Source: Adlercreutzia wanghongyangiae (lineage in GTDB: Bacteria > Actinomycetota > Coriobacteriia > Coriobacteriales > Eggerthellaceae). Taken from it: a stretch of 64,000 nt of DNA. Positions 43,126 to 52,210 of this stretch are shown here, piece by piece. The DNA is taken from the NCBI RefSeq assembly GCF_035989245.1, contig NZ_JAYMFF010000007.1, positions 62,001-126,000 on the forward strand. The letters run 5' to 3'. The stretch's first letter is position 1. The number at the start of each line of letters is the position of its first letter. A program made the translations under genes and the position numbers. A model generated the notes under the pieces. That model was not told where the DNA came from. It saw nothing but the letters and a program-made list of their open reading frames with translations, and ran no database searches.

Positions 43126-44469
43126 TCACTTTTCGCCAATCCCCCCCTCTCTCTTCTTGAGCAGCACGAAAATATAATAAGGGACACTGCACAAGGCTCC
43201 AGCTATCATGGAAAAGGTGTAGGCCCATGCCGCCCCTTCAATTCCCCAAATTGGAATAAGGGCAGCACACGCTGCGCAACACACAAGAAGCGAGATAACA
43301 CCTGTCGCAGTATTAAACCAAAGCCTTCGTTGCGTAACAAGTAAGTTCCCTGTTGGCTGTCTCAATGCCGCCGTTACAAAAAAACCTATCATTATGATTC
43401 GAAAAGCCTGCGTGGCGCTTTCATATTGAGAGCCAAACACAAGAGAGACAATTGAGCCACCGAAAACGCAAAATAACACGACAACTGATCCATAGGCAGC
43501 AAGGCCTACCATGGAAAGTTGCAGATACCGAGACAGAGACCACTCTACATCATCCCTGTGTTTCACGAAATAGGGATAGAGATAGGTAACAACCGCACTG
43601 GGGATAAAAAGCAGCGCGAATGGAATTGTTGTGGCAACCTTATATTCCGCAACAGCGGTCTCGTTACCACAGAAGAGACCGACAAAAAAAACGCCGACGA
43701 GTGTTAAGGCACTTCCAAGTCCATTGTTTATAGAACTTGCAACAGAAATCTTCCAATAAGCTTTCTTGTCAAAATCAAAATCGGCTTCCTCGCCCTCTTG
43801 AACACGCAGCCTCATGCCTACAAACCAAGCTATGCTACCGCTCAAAATGTACGCCAGATACTGCCCGACTATCAAGCCAACCACTTGCCAACAGAGTGCG
43901 CCAGCAATCGACAGCAGAGCCAATAGAAGAGTTTGAATATTGGTAATAAAAGCATATTGTTTATTATATAATTTTATTCTGAAAATCATAATTCTAATAT
44001 CGAAAAGAAAAATGACAAATGGGTATAACGCATATAGCCTTAAAAGAAGAGAGCTTTCGGGAAAGCCCATGGGCGCGAATGACGCAATCAGCACAAAAAC
44101 AGCGAGGAGGAGATCAAAGAGTACCCCCACTTTAGTGGCGTAGCGCAAGACGCTTGCGATCGCTCCATTCGACTGCGCCTCACACCCCAATTGCAGCAAT
44201 GCTGAAGTAGCACCCAAACCGTTAAATAGAACAAAGAAACTAATGAGATTATACACGTAGGAATATATGCCAAAATCTTCTTTTGACAAAATACGAACAA
44301 CGACAATGCTAAGCAGCGCTGAAATGATTTTATTAATTGTACCTGCTCCGAAAATATGAAAAAACCCCGTATGGAGCAACCGGCCTAATATTTTTTTCAC
44401 GACCTGCAACCTATCAATCCACCTCGTCTCACAAGGCATTTCAAAACCAGCGCACTGCGCGTCAGTCAT
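43126..44469 (-). CDS. Oligosaccharide repeat-unit flippase (Wzx-like)
   Basis: This is a protein of about 447 residues with 12-14 hydrophobic helices and the MOP flippase N-terminal pattern GAGTINKIISALLSIVVVRI followed by LSKEDFGIYSYVYNL. It should move undecaprenyl-linked repeat units outward. ATG 44469 overlaps the stop of the polymerase gene (ATGA), so the two are coupled. The real start may instead be GTG near the helix start (VKKILGRLL). It is the second flippase of the window. The 42952-43125 gap downstream of it holds only a 26-codon hydrophobic frame not considered a gene. Confidence 0.85.
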   Translation of the reverse strand: MTDAQCAGFEMPCETRWIDRLQVVKKILGRLLHTGFFHIFGAGTINKIISALLSIVVVRILSKEDFGIYSYVYNLISFFVLFNGLGATSALLQLGCEAQSNGAIASVLRYATKVGVLFDLLLAVFVLIASFAPMGFPESSLLLRLYALYPFVIFLFDIRIMIFRIKLYNKQYAFITNIQTLLLALLSIAGALCWQVVGLIVGQYLAYILSGSIAWFVGMRLRVQEGEEADFDFDKKAYWKISVASSINNGLGSALTLVGVFFVGLFCGNETAVAEYKVATTIPFALLFIPSAVVTYLYPYFVKHRDDVEWSLSRYLQLSMVGLAAYGSVVVLFCVFGGSIVSLVFGSQYESATQAFRIIMIGFFVTAALRQPTGNLLVTQRRLWFNTATGVISLLVCCAACAALIPIWGIEGAAWAYTFSMIAGALCSVPYYIFVLLKKREGGIGEK

Positions 44470-45881
44470 AGACAACATTGCTGATGAGGCTCAAACTCTT
44501 TTTGCCGGCAACGCATCCTCATGGAAAGCGAGCAAAGGGCCGCTGACGCAATCCAAAATACCGAAGCAGGCAGATATTTAAACATTGCATACCCGTCACC
44601 AAAGAGAGCGTAAATGAAAAAGCCCGTTACAGCACAAGCGGAAAAGGCAACACACGACACTGCCGACCAAGACCCTCTCACGATCTCTTTTTCTTGAAGA
44701 ACAATGATTGATCTAAAAAGAGAGAACACCGCAATGAAAAACATAGCGACCCCGGCGAAAAGACCCGCCGAATAGGCAACTTGAATGAATACATTATGAG
44801 CATATGTATGCTCATAAAAGCGCCATCCGGAAACAACCTGCTTTGTCTCGGATTCATGCCCCAAAATATCAATATCCTGCATAAAGGAAGCAAATATTCC
44901 CAGTCTTCCCGAAGAAAAGTCATTGATATTGCCGTCAGACATCCCCTTGGAATAGCGCGTCGAAACGCTCTCCACCATCGCTTCTAACCCATTTTCGACA
45001 TTGGGGCTTACAGAAGCTACCAATGCATGCTCAGATGTAACGCCAGCACATGTTTCTAAGGCGTGCTTTCCAACGGTAAACGCACCCACGGTAGCTGAGC
45101 TTGCAATTACGAATACCAGCACTCCAGTGAGTAGACCATTCCAAATGGTTGCAGATCCCCCTGTCTCGTTTTTGCGAAAACGCGGAAGCCGCAACAAAAG
45201 AACCAGCACAACGATAATCTGAGGAACCAGAGAAAGCTGCGTGGTTCTAGAACCGGTCATGATACTCATTATCACCACCAATGCGATGCTGGCAATATGT
45301 AAATACTGATAACCCTTGTTCTCCTTTGCAGACTTGACAAGAAAATACCCAATGCAAGGCATTACGGAGGTAAGAATGTATCCAAATTCGTTTGGATTAG
45401 AGAAAATGGCGGAATATTGAATATCAGCCTTATAAGGAGGACCGAAAATAAAAGACACCGCAAGGAGTATTACGAACGCGATATAAAACCCTTTCGATAG
45501 TTCAAAAACAACTCGCTCAGCGCCAAATCTTTGAAATACGGCATAAGCAAGTGGTATCACCAGACAAAACGTTACCGCATAAAATAAAAAGGTAATTTTT
45601 ACAAACAAAATAAAGGTGAGTAGGAAAGAAAAACCTATGACTTCAACAGCAATTAACCAGCAATTAACCAACGGTGTATCAATGATGAATTTACAGACTA
45701 AATAAATTTGTTTTGAAAAAATTACAAGAAAGATTACTAGCGCAAAAACCCAGTCATAGCCATTCGGTACAGGAAGAGGCAATACCGAACAGAAGAAGAA
45801 GAGCACCCAGAGGACAACAACAGCCGAGCTGTTTCCTTTTTGAGCAGTGCTTCCATATGCCATTCTGCCAGCATTACCCAT
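44466..45881 (-). CDS. O-antigen polymerase/ligase-like membrane protein (Wzy)
   Basis: This is a 471-residue membrane protein with about 11-12 helices and a large extracytoplasmic loop (about 260-390), the topology of Wzy and WaaL-type enzymes. The pattern YAHNVFIQVAYSAGLFAGV in the loop and following helix corresponds to the conserved H-N-x-x-x-x segment of that family. It would polymerise repeat units brought out by the flippase, with whose gene it overlaps. ATG 45881 follows AGAGGTGG. A second Wzy-like gene exists at 59840-61075. Confidence 0.85.
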   Translation of the reverse strand: MGNAGRMAYGSTAQKGNSSAVVVLWVLFFFCSVLPLPVPNGYDWVFALVIFLVIFSKQIYLVCKFIIDTPLVNCWLIAVEVIGFSFLLTFILFVKITFLFYAVTFCLVIPLAYAVFQRFGAERVVFELSKGFYIAFVILLAVSFIFGPPYKADIQYSAIFSNPNEFGYILTSVMPCIGYFLVKSAKENKGYQYLHIASIALVVIMSIMTGSRTTQLSLVPQIIVVLVLLLRLPRFRKNETGGSATIWNGLLTGVLVFVIASSATVGAFTVGKHALETCAGVTSEHALVASVSPNVENGLEAMVESVSTRYSKGMSDGNINDFSSGRLGIFASFMQDIDILGHESETKQVVSGWRFYEHTYAHNVFIQVAYSAGLFAGVAMFFIAVFSLFRSIIVLQEKEIVRGSWSAVSCVAFSACAVTGFFIYALFGDGYAMFKYLPASVFWIASAALCSLSMRMRCRQKEFEPHQQCCL

Positions 45882-45893
45882 TATAGGCCACCT

Positions 45894-47030
45894 CTAACTT
45901 CTTACCTGGTTCAAAACTTCGGCCGCATAAGCTGCGCGAGCCTCCCAAGTATTGCGAACAGCAGCTTCTTTGCAAAACCTTTTCATTTGCGCAACTTCAT
46001 CAGGATCTGAAGCAAGACATTTGATTAGCCTTAACAGGCTTTCCTTGGAATAGTCTGTCGTCCAGCCGCATTTGTTACTCTCTACGAATCGACCAGCTGA
46101 TGTATCGCAAAGCGACACGACTGGAAGCCCATGCTCAATATATTCGAAAAGCTTAACTGGCATACACAGCCGCCGATACTGCGAAGGCTCGAAAAAAAGG
46201 AGGCCCACATCCGCCTTATCGAGCATGGCTTTCATTTCGTCACCCTTCAGATGCACAACACTTATTCGCTCATTTAGATAAGGCTCGTAGTGCTCCCTTA
46301 CTTTACACCATTCATTTTCACGCACACAAAGGGTGAGTTGCACACGCTCCAGCTCACGGACAACCCCGAGAAGCATCGTCATGTCATACGCATCCCCCAC
46401 TGTGATGCAGCCGACGTAGGCCAACTTGAGGATTTCGCCGCCGTTCGGCAGCGCACAAAGATCACTTTTCTTTAACGGCTTCGAGACGGCGGTTCCGGAG
46501 GGCAGGGGGCACGTGCTGAACTCCTTTAGGCCGCTCTGGAACAGCGACGCGAACTCGTAAGACGGGACGAACAGCACGTCGACGGCGCTTCTGTACTGCA
46601 TTAGGTCATACCGGAAGAGCGGAACCGAGATACGGCCCTTGATCCCCTTTTTGATATGGGCATACTCCTCTGAGAGCCAGTAAGCATCACGATAGAACAG
46701 CCCAACAGGAACACCACGAGAACGGCAAAACCTCATGAAAGAGAAGTCCATGAAGGGATGTCGGGGAAGGTGATCTTTGTCCGTGAGCATCGTCGGCATA
46801 GTCTCCGATTCCGAGTAGACGAAATCGAAGGCCACACCGTCGTCGATAAGCCTTCTTGCCTCCCTGATGCGCTCAGCCCTGTGATTCGACTCCCCGATTA
46901 TCTCAAAGACATCGTATCCGTTGTCTTTGAATCCCTGGAGCATCTTACCGGGACGAATGTTCGTGCCACTGGGCCGATTGATAGGATCTGGCGTAAATGG
47001 CAGGTGGAATATACATCTTTTTTGGCTCAT
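45894..47030 (-). CDS. GT4-family glycosyltransferase
   Basis: This 378-residue GT-B enzyme has an N-terminal acceptor half with PFTPDPINRPSGTNIRPGKM. The C-terminal half has LAYVGCITVGDAYDM and the donor-binding MPVKLFEYIEHGLPVVS, the typical E-x7-E neighbourhood of GT4. ATG 47030 follows AAGGAG at 5 bp. It lies between the polymerase gene and another GT4 gene in the same operon. Donor sugar unknown. Confidence 0.83.
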   Translation of the reverse strand: MSQKRCIFHLPFTPDPINRPSGTNIRPGKMLQGFKDNGYDVFEIIGESNHRAERIREARRLIDDGVAFDFVYSESETMPTMLTDKDHLPRHPFMDFSFMRFCRSRGVPVGLFYRDAYWLSEEYAHIKKGIKGRISVPLFRYDLMQYRSAVDVLFVPSYEFASLFQSGLKEFSTCPLPSGTAVSKPLKKSDLCALPNGGEILKLAYVGCITVGDAYDMTMLLGVVRELERVQLTLCVRENEWCKVREHYEPYLNERISVVHLKGDEMKAMLDKADVGLLFFEPSQYRRLCMPVKLFEYIEHGLPVVSLCDTSAGRFVESNKCGWTTDYSKESLLRLIKCLASDPDEVAQMKRFCKEAAVRNTWEARAAYAAEVLNQVRS

Positions 47031-47086
47031 CAAAACTCCTTGCTCACGATCATGCCCCCTATCCCGCTTTCCGTCGATGGCCCCTT

Positions 47087-48277
47087 TCAGCGGGAAAGCT
47101 GTTTAAAAAAACTCGGGTAGCAGTCCTGCGCGAAAAAAGCAGCCCCCCATGCCTTCCGCGCGCGTTTTGACAACTGTTCGTATGCATCAAGGCTAAAGCG
47201 CTGGTTCAGGTATACACGCACAGCGTATGCGTCTACTTCATCCAGCAGCAATCCCCCGGCTGCATCGCAAACAATCTCGCCGTTTCCGCCTACATTACGA
47301 GCAATGGCCGGAACACCCATCGACATAGCCTCCATTATGGACACGGGTATGCCCTCGGAATCACTGAGGTTTACGAAGAAGTCAACATCATATTTCTCGA
47401 ATACAGATGCGAGCTCGCCGTTGTCGACATGTCCCAGAAACTCGAAAGACCCAGGCCTCAGTTTCGACGATGCATATTCCTCAATCTCACTCTTCTTGTC
47501 CCCGTCTCCAATGTGAACCCAGAAAACAGGAAGATCTATCTTTTCGAGAACATCCACGATAAGGTCGAGTCTTTTGACGTCAATAACGGCGGAGCAGCTA
47601 GCTATGCAAATCAAATCTTTCGGGCGCACCTTCTTCACATAGTCGAAGGGGCGTGTCCCCAAATGACTAATCATCAAACTCGCACTGCCGTCGCCCCATC
47701 TTTCTGCGAAATACCTCATTCCATCATCTGAAATAAAATGAATTTCATCTAGAGAATTCGACAAAAAACGTCTGAAGGGGAGATAGTTTGCAGCATTTTG
47801 CTCTTCATATAAATCGTATCGATGGGCCCTGGACACTGCTTTTCCCAGTCCAAATTTGAATTTCAGCCTGCAAGCAGCATAGGCGCCCCGGGAAAGCCAA
47901 AACGAGTACAACACCGTGGGCTTGTCAGAAATCAACTCATCGCAGTAAACTCGCTCTACCATGTCAGCCCAGACGAGATAGAGAAGCATATATCCCAGTT
48001 GCTTCGGGTTTTTTCCTTTCGCTTCGTTCCTTACGGTTTTATCGAGCAAGAGTCTTGGTAGCGAACGAAAAAAAGCCGATATCCCGAACATGGGGACAAT
48101 ATGGTATTCGAGCTCGAAGACCCGGGCCAGCTCCCTGCATTCATCCTCGTTTCCCGGATAGGCGAAGACAATCACCTCGTCAAACTCCTCTTTCAGATAG
48201 GGGAGCTCGTTTCGGAAAAAAACCCCGTCCATTTGTCCAGGGAATGCAATAAGCCGTGTCCTTCTATCCGCGGGCAT
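47087..48277 (-). CDS. GT4-family glycosyltransferase
   Basis: This 396-residue GT-B enzyme has an N-terminal half with the SRAHRYDLYEE segment common to GT4 enzymes. The C-terminal half shows FWVHIGDGDKKSE and FVNLSDSEGIPVSIMEAMSM, the conserved SEG-x-P-x-S-x-x-EAM donor site. Start ATG 48277, without a strong ribosome site. Composition is intermediate between the AT-rich cassette and the GC-rich wbp genes upstream. The donor sugar cannot be told. Confidence 0.87.
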   Translation of the reverse strand: MPADRRTRLIAFPGQMDGVFFRNELPYLKEEFDEVIVFAYPGNEDECRELARVFELEYHIVPMFGISAFFRSLPRLLLDKTVRNEAKGKNPKQLGYMLLYLVWADMVERVYCDELISDKPTVLYSFWLSRGAYAACRLKFKFGLGKAVSRAHRYDLYEEQNAANYLPFRRFLSNSLDEIHFISDDGMRYFAERWGDGSASLMISHLGTRPFDYVKKVRPKDLICIASCSAVIDVKRLDLIVDVLEKIDLPVFWVHIGDGDKKSEIEEYASSKLRPGSFEFLGHVDNGELASVFEKYDVDFFVNLSDSEGIPVSIMEAMSMGVPAIARNVGGNGEIVCDAAGGLLLDEVDAYAVRVYLNQRFSLDAYEQLSKRARKAWGAAFFAQDCYPSFFKQLSR

Positions 48278-48337
48278 GAGACACCGAACCCAATATAATC
48301 TTGCAATGCTCGTCCATATTGCTGACCAGTACCGCGC

Positions 48338-49468
48338 CTAAAGAACTTCGCAAAGATTGCAGGCTGCGCTCCGCGCATCTCCCTCGCCCATGTAAGGCCC
48401 CATGGGCAAACTCAGCACAGTGGCACACAACCGCTCAGTAACCGAGCAACCGCCAGGAGAAACGATGCAAGCATCTCCGAAAGCTGTCTGCTGGTGCATG
48501 GGCTTAGGATAATACACCATAGTAGGTACACCTCGCTCCTTAAGCCGAGCCTGGAGATTGTCACGATCGGCGTCCCCAGGCAACTGCACGGTGTACTGTG
48601 CCCACGAGCTTGTATAGCCATCGGGCACACGAGGCAACACGAGACCTGAAGCAGCCAGAACTTCGTCGTAGAGACGCGCCACCCCGTTCACCGCAGCAAT
48701 CTCCACGTTCACGAAAGCGTCCAACTTTGCCAACAAAACAGCAGCCTGGATGGTATCCAGACGGCTGTTCATTCCAATACGCACGTTGTCGTACTTAAAG
48801 GATCCTTTTCCGTGGACGGCGTAGCTGCGGATGAGCGCAGCCCATTCGTCGTTGTCAGTGAATACCGCTCCCCCATCGCCGTAGCAACCGAGCGGCTTGG
48901 CGGGGAAAAAGCTCGTCGTGGAAATGTCACCGAACGAACAGGCCATGACCCCGCCGATGGCACCACCGAAACCCTGAGCGCCATCTTCCAGCAGCTTCAG
49001 GCCGTATTTCTCGCACAAAGGCCTGAGTGCCGGATAGTCGGCGGGCAAACCGAACAGATCCACCGACACCACGACAGAGGGCACAAGCTTACCCTCGTCA
49101 CGCACGGCCACCACAGCCTCTTCCAGCTTTGCTACATCCACATTGAACGTGGACTCATCGACATCAACGAACACCGGAGTCGCCCCCACGGCCGACACCA
49201 CTTCGCCGCTGGAGAAGAAGGTGAAGTCGGGCACGAACACCGCGTCCCCCGGGCCCACGCCCCAGGCCATCAGCGCAAGTTGCAACGCATCGGTGCCGTT
49301 GGCGCAAGTAATGCAATGCTTGACGCCCACATAGGTGGCAAGACGCTCCTCCAGCTCCCGCACCTGAGACCCGGAAATATAGCGCCCTTCCTCGACAGCA
49401 TTGAAAATCGCCTGGTCAATCTGAGGCTTTAGCGCCAGATACTGAGCTTTCAGATCTCGGAACTGCAT
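48338..49468 (-). CDS. wbpE: UDP-3-keto-GlcNAcA 3-aminotransferase (DegT family, WbpE-like)
   Basis: This is a 376-residue PLP enzyme of the DegT/DnrJ/EryC1 family. ANGTDALQLAL is the cofactor phosphate site, and TSFFPAKPLGCYGDGGA carries the Schiff-base lysine. Within the wbpA-I-B-D-E gene set it should aminate UDP-2-acetamido-3-keto-glucuronate at C3. Its ATG overlaps the TAA of wbpD by one base. The specificity is assigned from the operon, because DegT enzymes are hard to separate by sequence alone. Confidence 0.87.
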   Translation of the reverse strand: MQFRDLKAQYLALKPQIDQAIFNAVEEGRYISGSQVRELEERLATYVGVKHCITCANGTDALQLALMAWGVGPGDAVFVPDFTFFSSGEVVSAVGATPVFVDVDESTFNVDVAKLEEAVVAVRDEGKLVPSVVVSVDLFGLPADYPALRPLCEKYGLKLLEDGAQGFGGAIGGVMACSFGDISTTSFFPAKPLGCYGDGGAVFTDNDEWAALIRSYAVHGKGSFKYDNVRIGMNSRLDTIQAAVLLAKLDAFVNVEIAAVNGVARLYDEVLAASGLVLPRVPDGYTSSWAQYTVQLPGDADRDNLQARLKERGVPTMVYYPKPMHQQTAFGDACIVSPGGCSVTERLCATVLSLPMGPYMGEGDARSAACNLCEVL

Positions 49469-50037
49469 TATCGCCCCACCTCTTCCAGACCCTTATCGGC
49501 CTCGCGGTAAACTCGACCGCAATCTTCGCAAGCCAGCCCCGCACCAAGCAGGGTACCGCACTCACACACCCATCCCTTGCGCTTGGCGGGCACGCCCAGC
49601 ATGAGTGCATGGGCCGGCACATCGGATACAACAACGGCGCCCGCGCCGATGAGAGACCACTCGCCCACCTCATGGCCACAGACAATGGTGGCATTCGCTC
49701 CGATGGAAGCCCCCTCGCCTACCGGCGTAGCCTTGTAGCCGACTCTGCCCTTGGGATACTTCGCGCGCGGCGTCAGATCGTTCGTGAACACACAGGAGGG
49801 ACCGCAGAACACGTAATCGGCCAGCGTCACGCCCTCGTAGACGGACACGTTGTTCTGAATCTTCACGCCGTTGCCGATTTTCACGTTGGAACCCACGTTG
49901 ACATTCTGGCCCAAGCTGCAATGGCGGCCAATCTCGGCACCGGACTGCACATGGCAAAAATGCCAGATCTTGGTGCCCTCACCGATAACGGCACCCTCAT
50001 CGATATAAGAACTCTCGTGAACGAACACGCCTTCCAT
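49468..50037 (-). CDS. wbpD: UDP-3-amino-GlcNAcA 3-N-acetyltransferase (WbpD-like)
   Basis: This 189-residue left-handed beta-helix acyltransferase has hexapeptide repeats throughout (GAVIGEGTKIWHF, GSNVKIGNGVKIQNN). The C terminus has a small CECG/CEDCG zinc-ribbon-like end seen in this subgroup. It acetylates the 3-amino group to give the 2,3-diacetamido sugar. ATG 50037 overlaps the wbpB stop by one base (TAATG) and the end overlaps wbpE, so the three are coupled. Confidence 0.9.
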   Translation of the reverse strand: MEGVFVHESSYIDEGAVIGEGTKIWHFCHVQSGAEIGRHCSLGQNVNVGSNVKIGNGVKIQNNVSVYEGVTLADYVFCGPSCVFTNDLTPRAKYPKGRVGYKATPVGEGASIGANATIVCGHEVGEWSLIGAGAVVVSDVPAHALMLGVPAKRKGWVCECGTLLGAGLACEDCGRVYREADKGLEEVGR

Positions 50038-51113
50038 TAGAACTCCCCCGCCATATCAGTACTAGCGAAATTGTCCAGCGGCAATGCCACCGGCTCGCCC
50101 GTCTTCTGGCTCTTGTAGATGGCGAGCACCATCTCCAGCGCGTTGCGGCCGGCCACGGCATCCACATAGGGCGCTCGATCATTCTGAATGGCATCCACCA
50201 CATCAGCGTAGAGCAGGGTGTGACCGTTGCCGTACACGTTGGAGGTCTGCTCCTCCAGGCCCTTGTTCGCTGCGTCGGCCTCGGTCTCATCAGCGAAGTC
50301 CCACACATCAATGTTGTTGGTGGACGTGCCGCCGATCTTCACCGTACCGTTCTCGCCGAAAACGTATAGGGTCTCCTCCAGGTTCTTCGGATACACGTTG
50401 CTGGTGCCCTCGATGGTGCCCACGGCGCCGTTGGCAAACTTGACCACGGCAACGCCCACATCCTCGGCCTCCAAATAATCGTGGAAGCGCTGACGCGTTG
50501 CGCCGTACACCTCGACCACGTCATCGCCCATCATCCAACGCAAAAGGTCGATACCGTGAATGCACTGATTCATCAGCGTGCCGCCATCCTGCTCCCATGT
50601 GCCGCGCCAAGGCGCCTGGTCGTAGTAGCCCTTGCCGCGGTTCCAACGCACATGAATGCTGCCATGGGAGAGTTTTCCGAAGCGATCGGCCTCGATAGCC
50701 TTACGCAACTGCTGAATAGCCACATTGAAGCGATTCTGATGACAGGCAGAAACCTTCACGCCCTTCTCGTCGGCACGACGAACGATCTCGTCGGCGTCAG
50801 CAATGGACATAGCCATGGGCTTCTCAATGATGAGGTTTTTTCCCGCATCGATGCAATCAAGAGCAATCTGGGCATGCTTGCCACTCTCGGTGGCAATGGC
50901 CACTAGCTCGATCTCAGGATGATCGGCGAGCATCTGCCGATAGTCGGCATAGCGCCCAGCATTGGAGAAGTCGCCGCAATCGGCCTTCTCCAGCATAATG
51001 TCGAACTTCGAGTCGTCCACATCGCACAGCGCGACCAGATCGAGGCTGTTGTTCGCAACCGCCTTCACGTGGTTCACCGCAATACGACCGCATCCGATAA
51101 TGGCGCACTTCAT
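50037..51113 (-). CDS. wbpB: UDP-GlcNAcA 3-dehydrogenase (Gfo/Idh/MocA family, WbpB-like)
   Basis: This is a 358-residue NAD-dependent oxidoreductase. The Rossmann start AIIGCGRIAVNHVKAV is followed by the EKPMAMSIADAD motif with the catalytic lysine of Gfo/Idh enzymes. It oxidises C3 of UDP-GlcNAcA, making the keto group used by the aminotransferase. ATG 51113 is chosen because it overlaps the stop of the epimerase gene (ATGA) and has AAAGG 8 bp upstream, rather than the longer frame to 51146. Confidence 0.88.
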   Translation of the reverse strand: MKCAIIGCGRIAVNHVKAVANNSLDLVALCDVDDSKFDIMLEKADCGDFSNAGRYADYRQMLADHPEIELVAIATESGKHAQIALDCIDAGKNLIIEKPMAMSIADADEIVRRADEKGVKVSACHQNRFNVAIQQLRKAIEADRFGKLSHGSIHVRWNRGKGYYDQAPWRGTWEQDGGTLMNQCIHGIDLLRWMMGDDVVEVYGATRQRFHDYLEAEDVGVAVVKFANGAVGTIEGTSNVYPKNLEETLYVFGENGTVKIGGTSTNNIDVWDFADETEADAANKGLEEQTSNVYGNGHTLLYADVVDAIQNDRAPYVDAVAGRNALEMVLAIYKSQKTGEPVALPLDNFASTDMAGEF

Positions 51114-52210
51114 AGTTGTTGCCTTTCTGCCAATTCCACAACGCAACTCGCAATCCGCTCCGCGGCCTTGCCGTCTCCAAAAGGCTGGTAGCCCTCGTCG
51201 ACGCTCTGGGGCACACTCATCGCTGCGAGAATAGACTCCCGCGACGGTTTCGCCAAAATATTACGACCATCAACCATAGTCTCGGGCCATACCTCGAAAT
51301 CGAGCACCGTCGTGCATTTCACACCGGCGTAGAATGCCTCGCGCTGCAATCCGCCAGAATCAGTGACAACCTGCTTGGCGTGATTAACGAGATAAACACT
51401 TTCCAAGTAGCCCACTGGCTCAACGAAAAGCACGTTCGAGAAGTCGCCACCGCCCTCGACCCGCTGGCGCACAGCGGCGCGATTGCGCGGATGGACCGGA
51501 TACACTGCCGGCGCATCAAGAGCGCAGAGGGCATCCAGCAGGCCGCCGAGCGCTTCCTCGGTGCCCGCATTTTCCTCTCGATGACAGGTGACGTAATAGA
51601 ATTCTGCAGGCAACTCCACCGCTTCACCATCGAGAATGCTCACCAAGGCCGGCTGCTGAGCCGCAGAAGAATAGTGCACGAACGCATCGTACATGGGATC
51701 ACCCGAAAATTCTGCCCGAGCGCCAAGATTCTCCTTTTGCAGATTCTCAAGATTATCTTTCGTACATGCCAGCAGCTTGGTTGCTACATGATCGGTACAG
51801 ATTCGGTTGATCTCCTCAGGGTTTGTAGCCGAATGCGTACGCGCCCCTGCCTCAACATGTACTATGGGAATATGGAGCTTCGCCGCAGCCAGGGCAGCGG
51901 CCAGCGTTGAATTCGTGTCCCCATAGAGCAGCACAGCATCGGGTCTGCGCGCCACCATCTCCGACTCCAGCGCCTCCAGCATACGCGCCGTCATCTGGCC
52001 ATGAGAGCCTCCCGACACGCCCAAATTAACCTTAGGCTCGGGAATATCAAGCTCGTCGAAGAAAGTCTGAGACATATTCGCATCGTAGTGCTGCCCCGTA
52101 TGAACGATCTCCTCCCCAACGCCCTCGATGCTCTCCAAAACATGGGAGACGACCGCAGCCTTGATGAACTGCGGTCGCGCCCCCACGACGGTCATGATCT
52201 TGACAGCCAA
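51110..52210 (-). CDS. wbpI: UDP-GlcNAc(3NAc)A 2-epimerase (WbpI/WecB family)
   Basis: This 366-residue enzyme of the non-hydrolysing UDP-N-acetylglucosamine 2-epimerase family has TVVGARPQFIKAA at the N terminus, LYGDTNSTLAA, VHVEAGARTH and VTDSGGLQREA. In this operon it most likely epimerises UDP-GlcNAc(3NAc)A to the manno form (WbpI role). A plain WecB activity is the alternative. The TTG at 52210 is used because GAGGTG lies 6 bp upstream, while ATG 52195 has no site. It directly follows the wbpA stop. Confidence 0.88.
   Translation of the reverse strand: MAVKIMTVVGARPQFIKAAVVSHVLESIEGVGEEIVHTGQHYDANMSQTFFDELDIPEPKVNLGVSGGSHGQMTARMLEALESEMVARRPDAVLLYGDTNSTLAAALAAAKLHIPIVHVEAGARTHSATNPEEINRICTDHVATKLLACTKDNLENLQKENLGARAEFSGDPMYDAFVHYSSAAQQPALVSILDGEAVELPAEFYYVTCHREENAGTEEALGGLLDALCALDAPAVYPVHPRNRAAVRQRVEGGGDFSNVLFVEPVGYLESVYLVNHAKQVVTDSGGLQREAFYAGVKCTTVLDFEVWPETMVDGRNILAKPSRESILAAMSVPQSVDEGYQPFGDGKAAERIASCVVELAERQQL

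Noticed and set aside
43141..43147. C7 run at the 3' end of the flippase gene, and a similar C7 run at 59040-59046
   Set aside because: Seven-base runs are too short and too common at this GC content to propose slippage control, and the first lies only a few codons from the stop.
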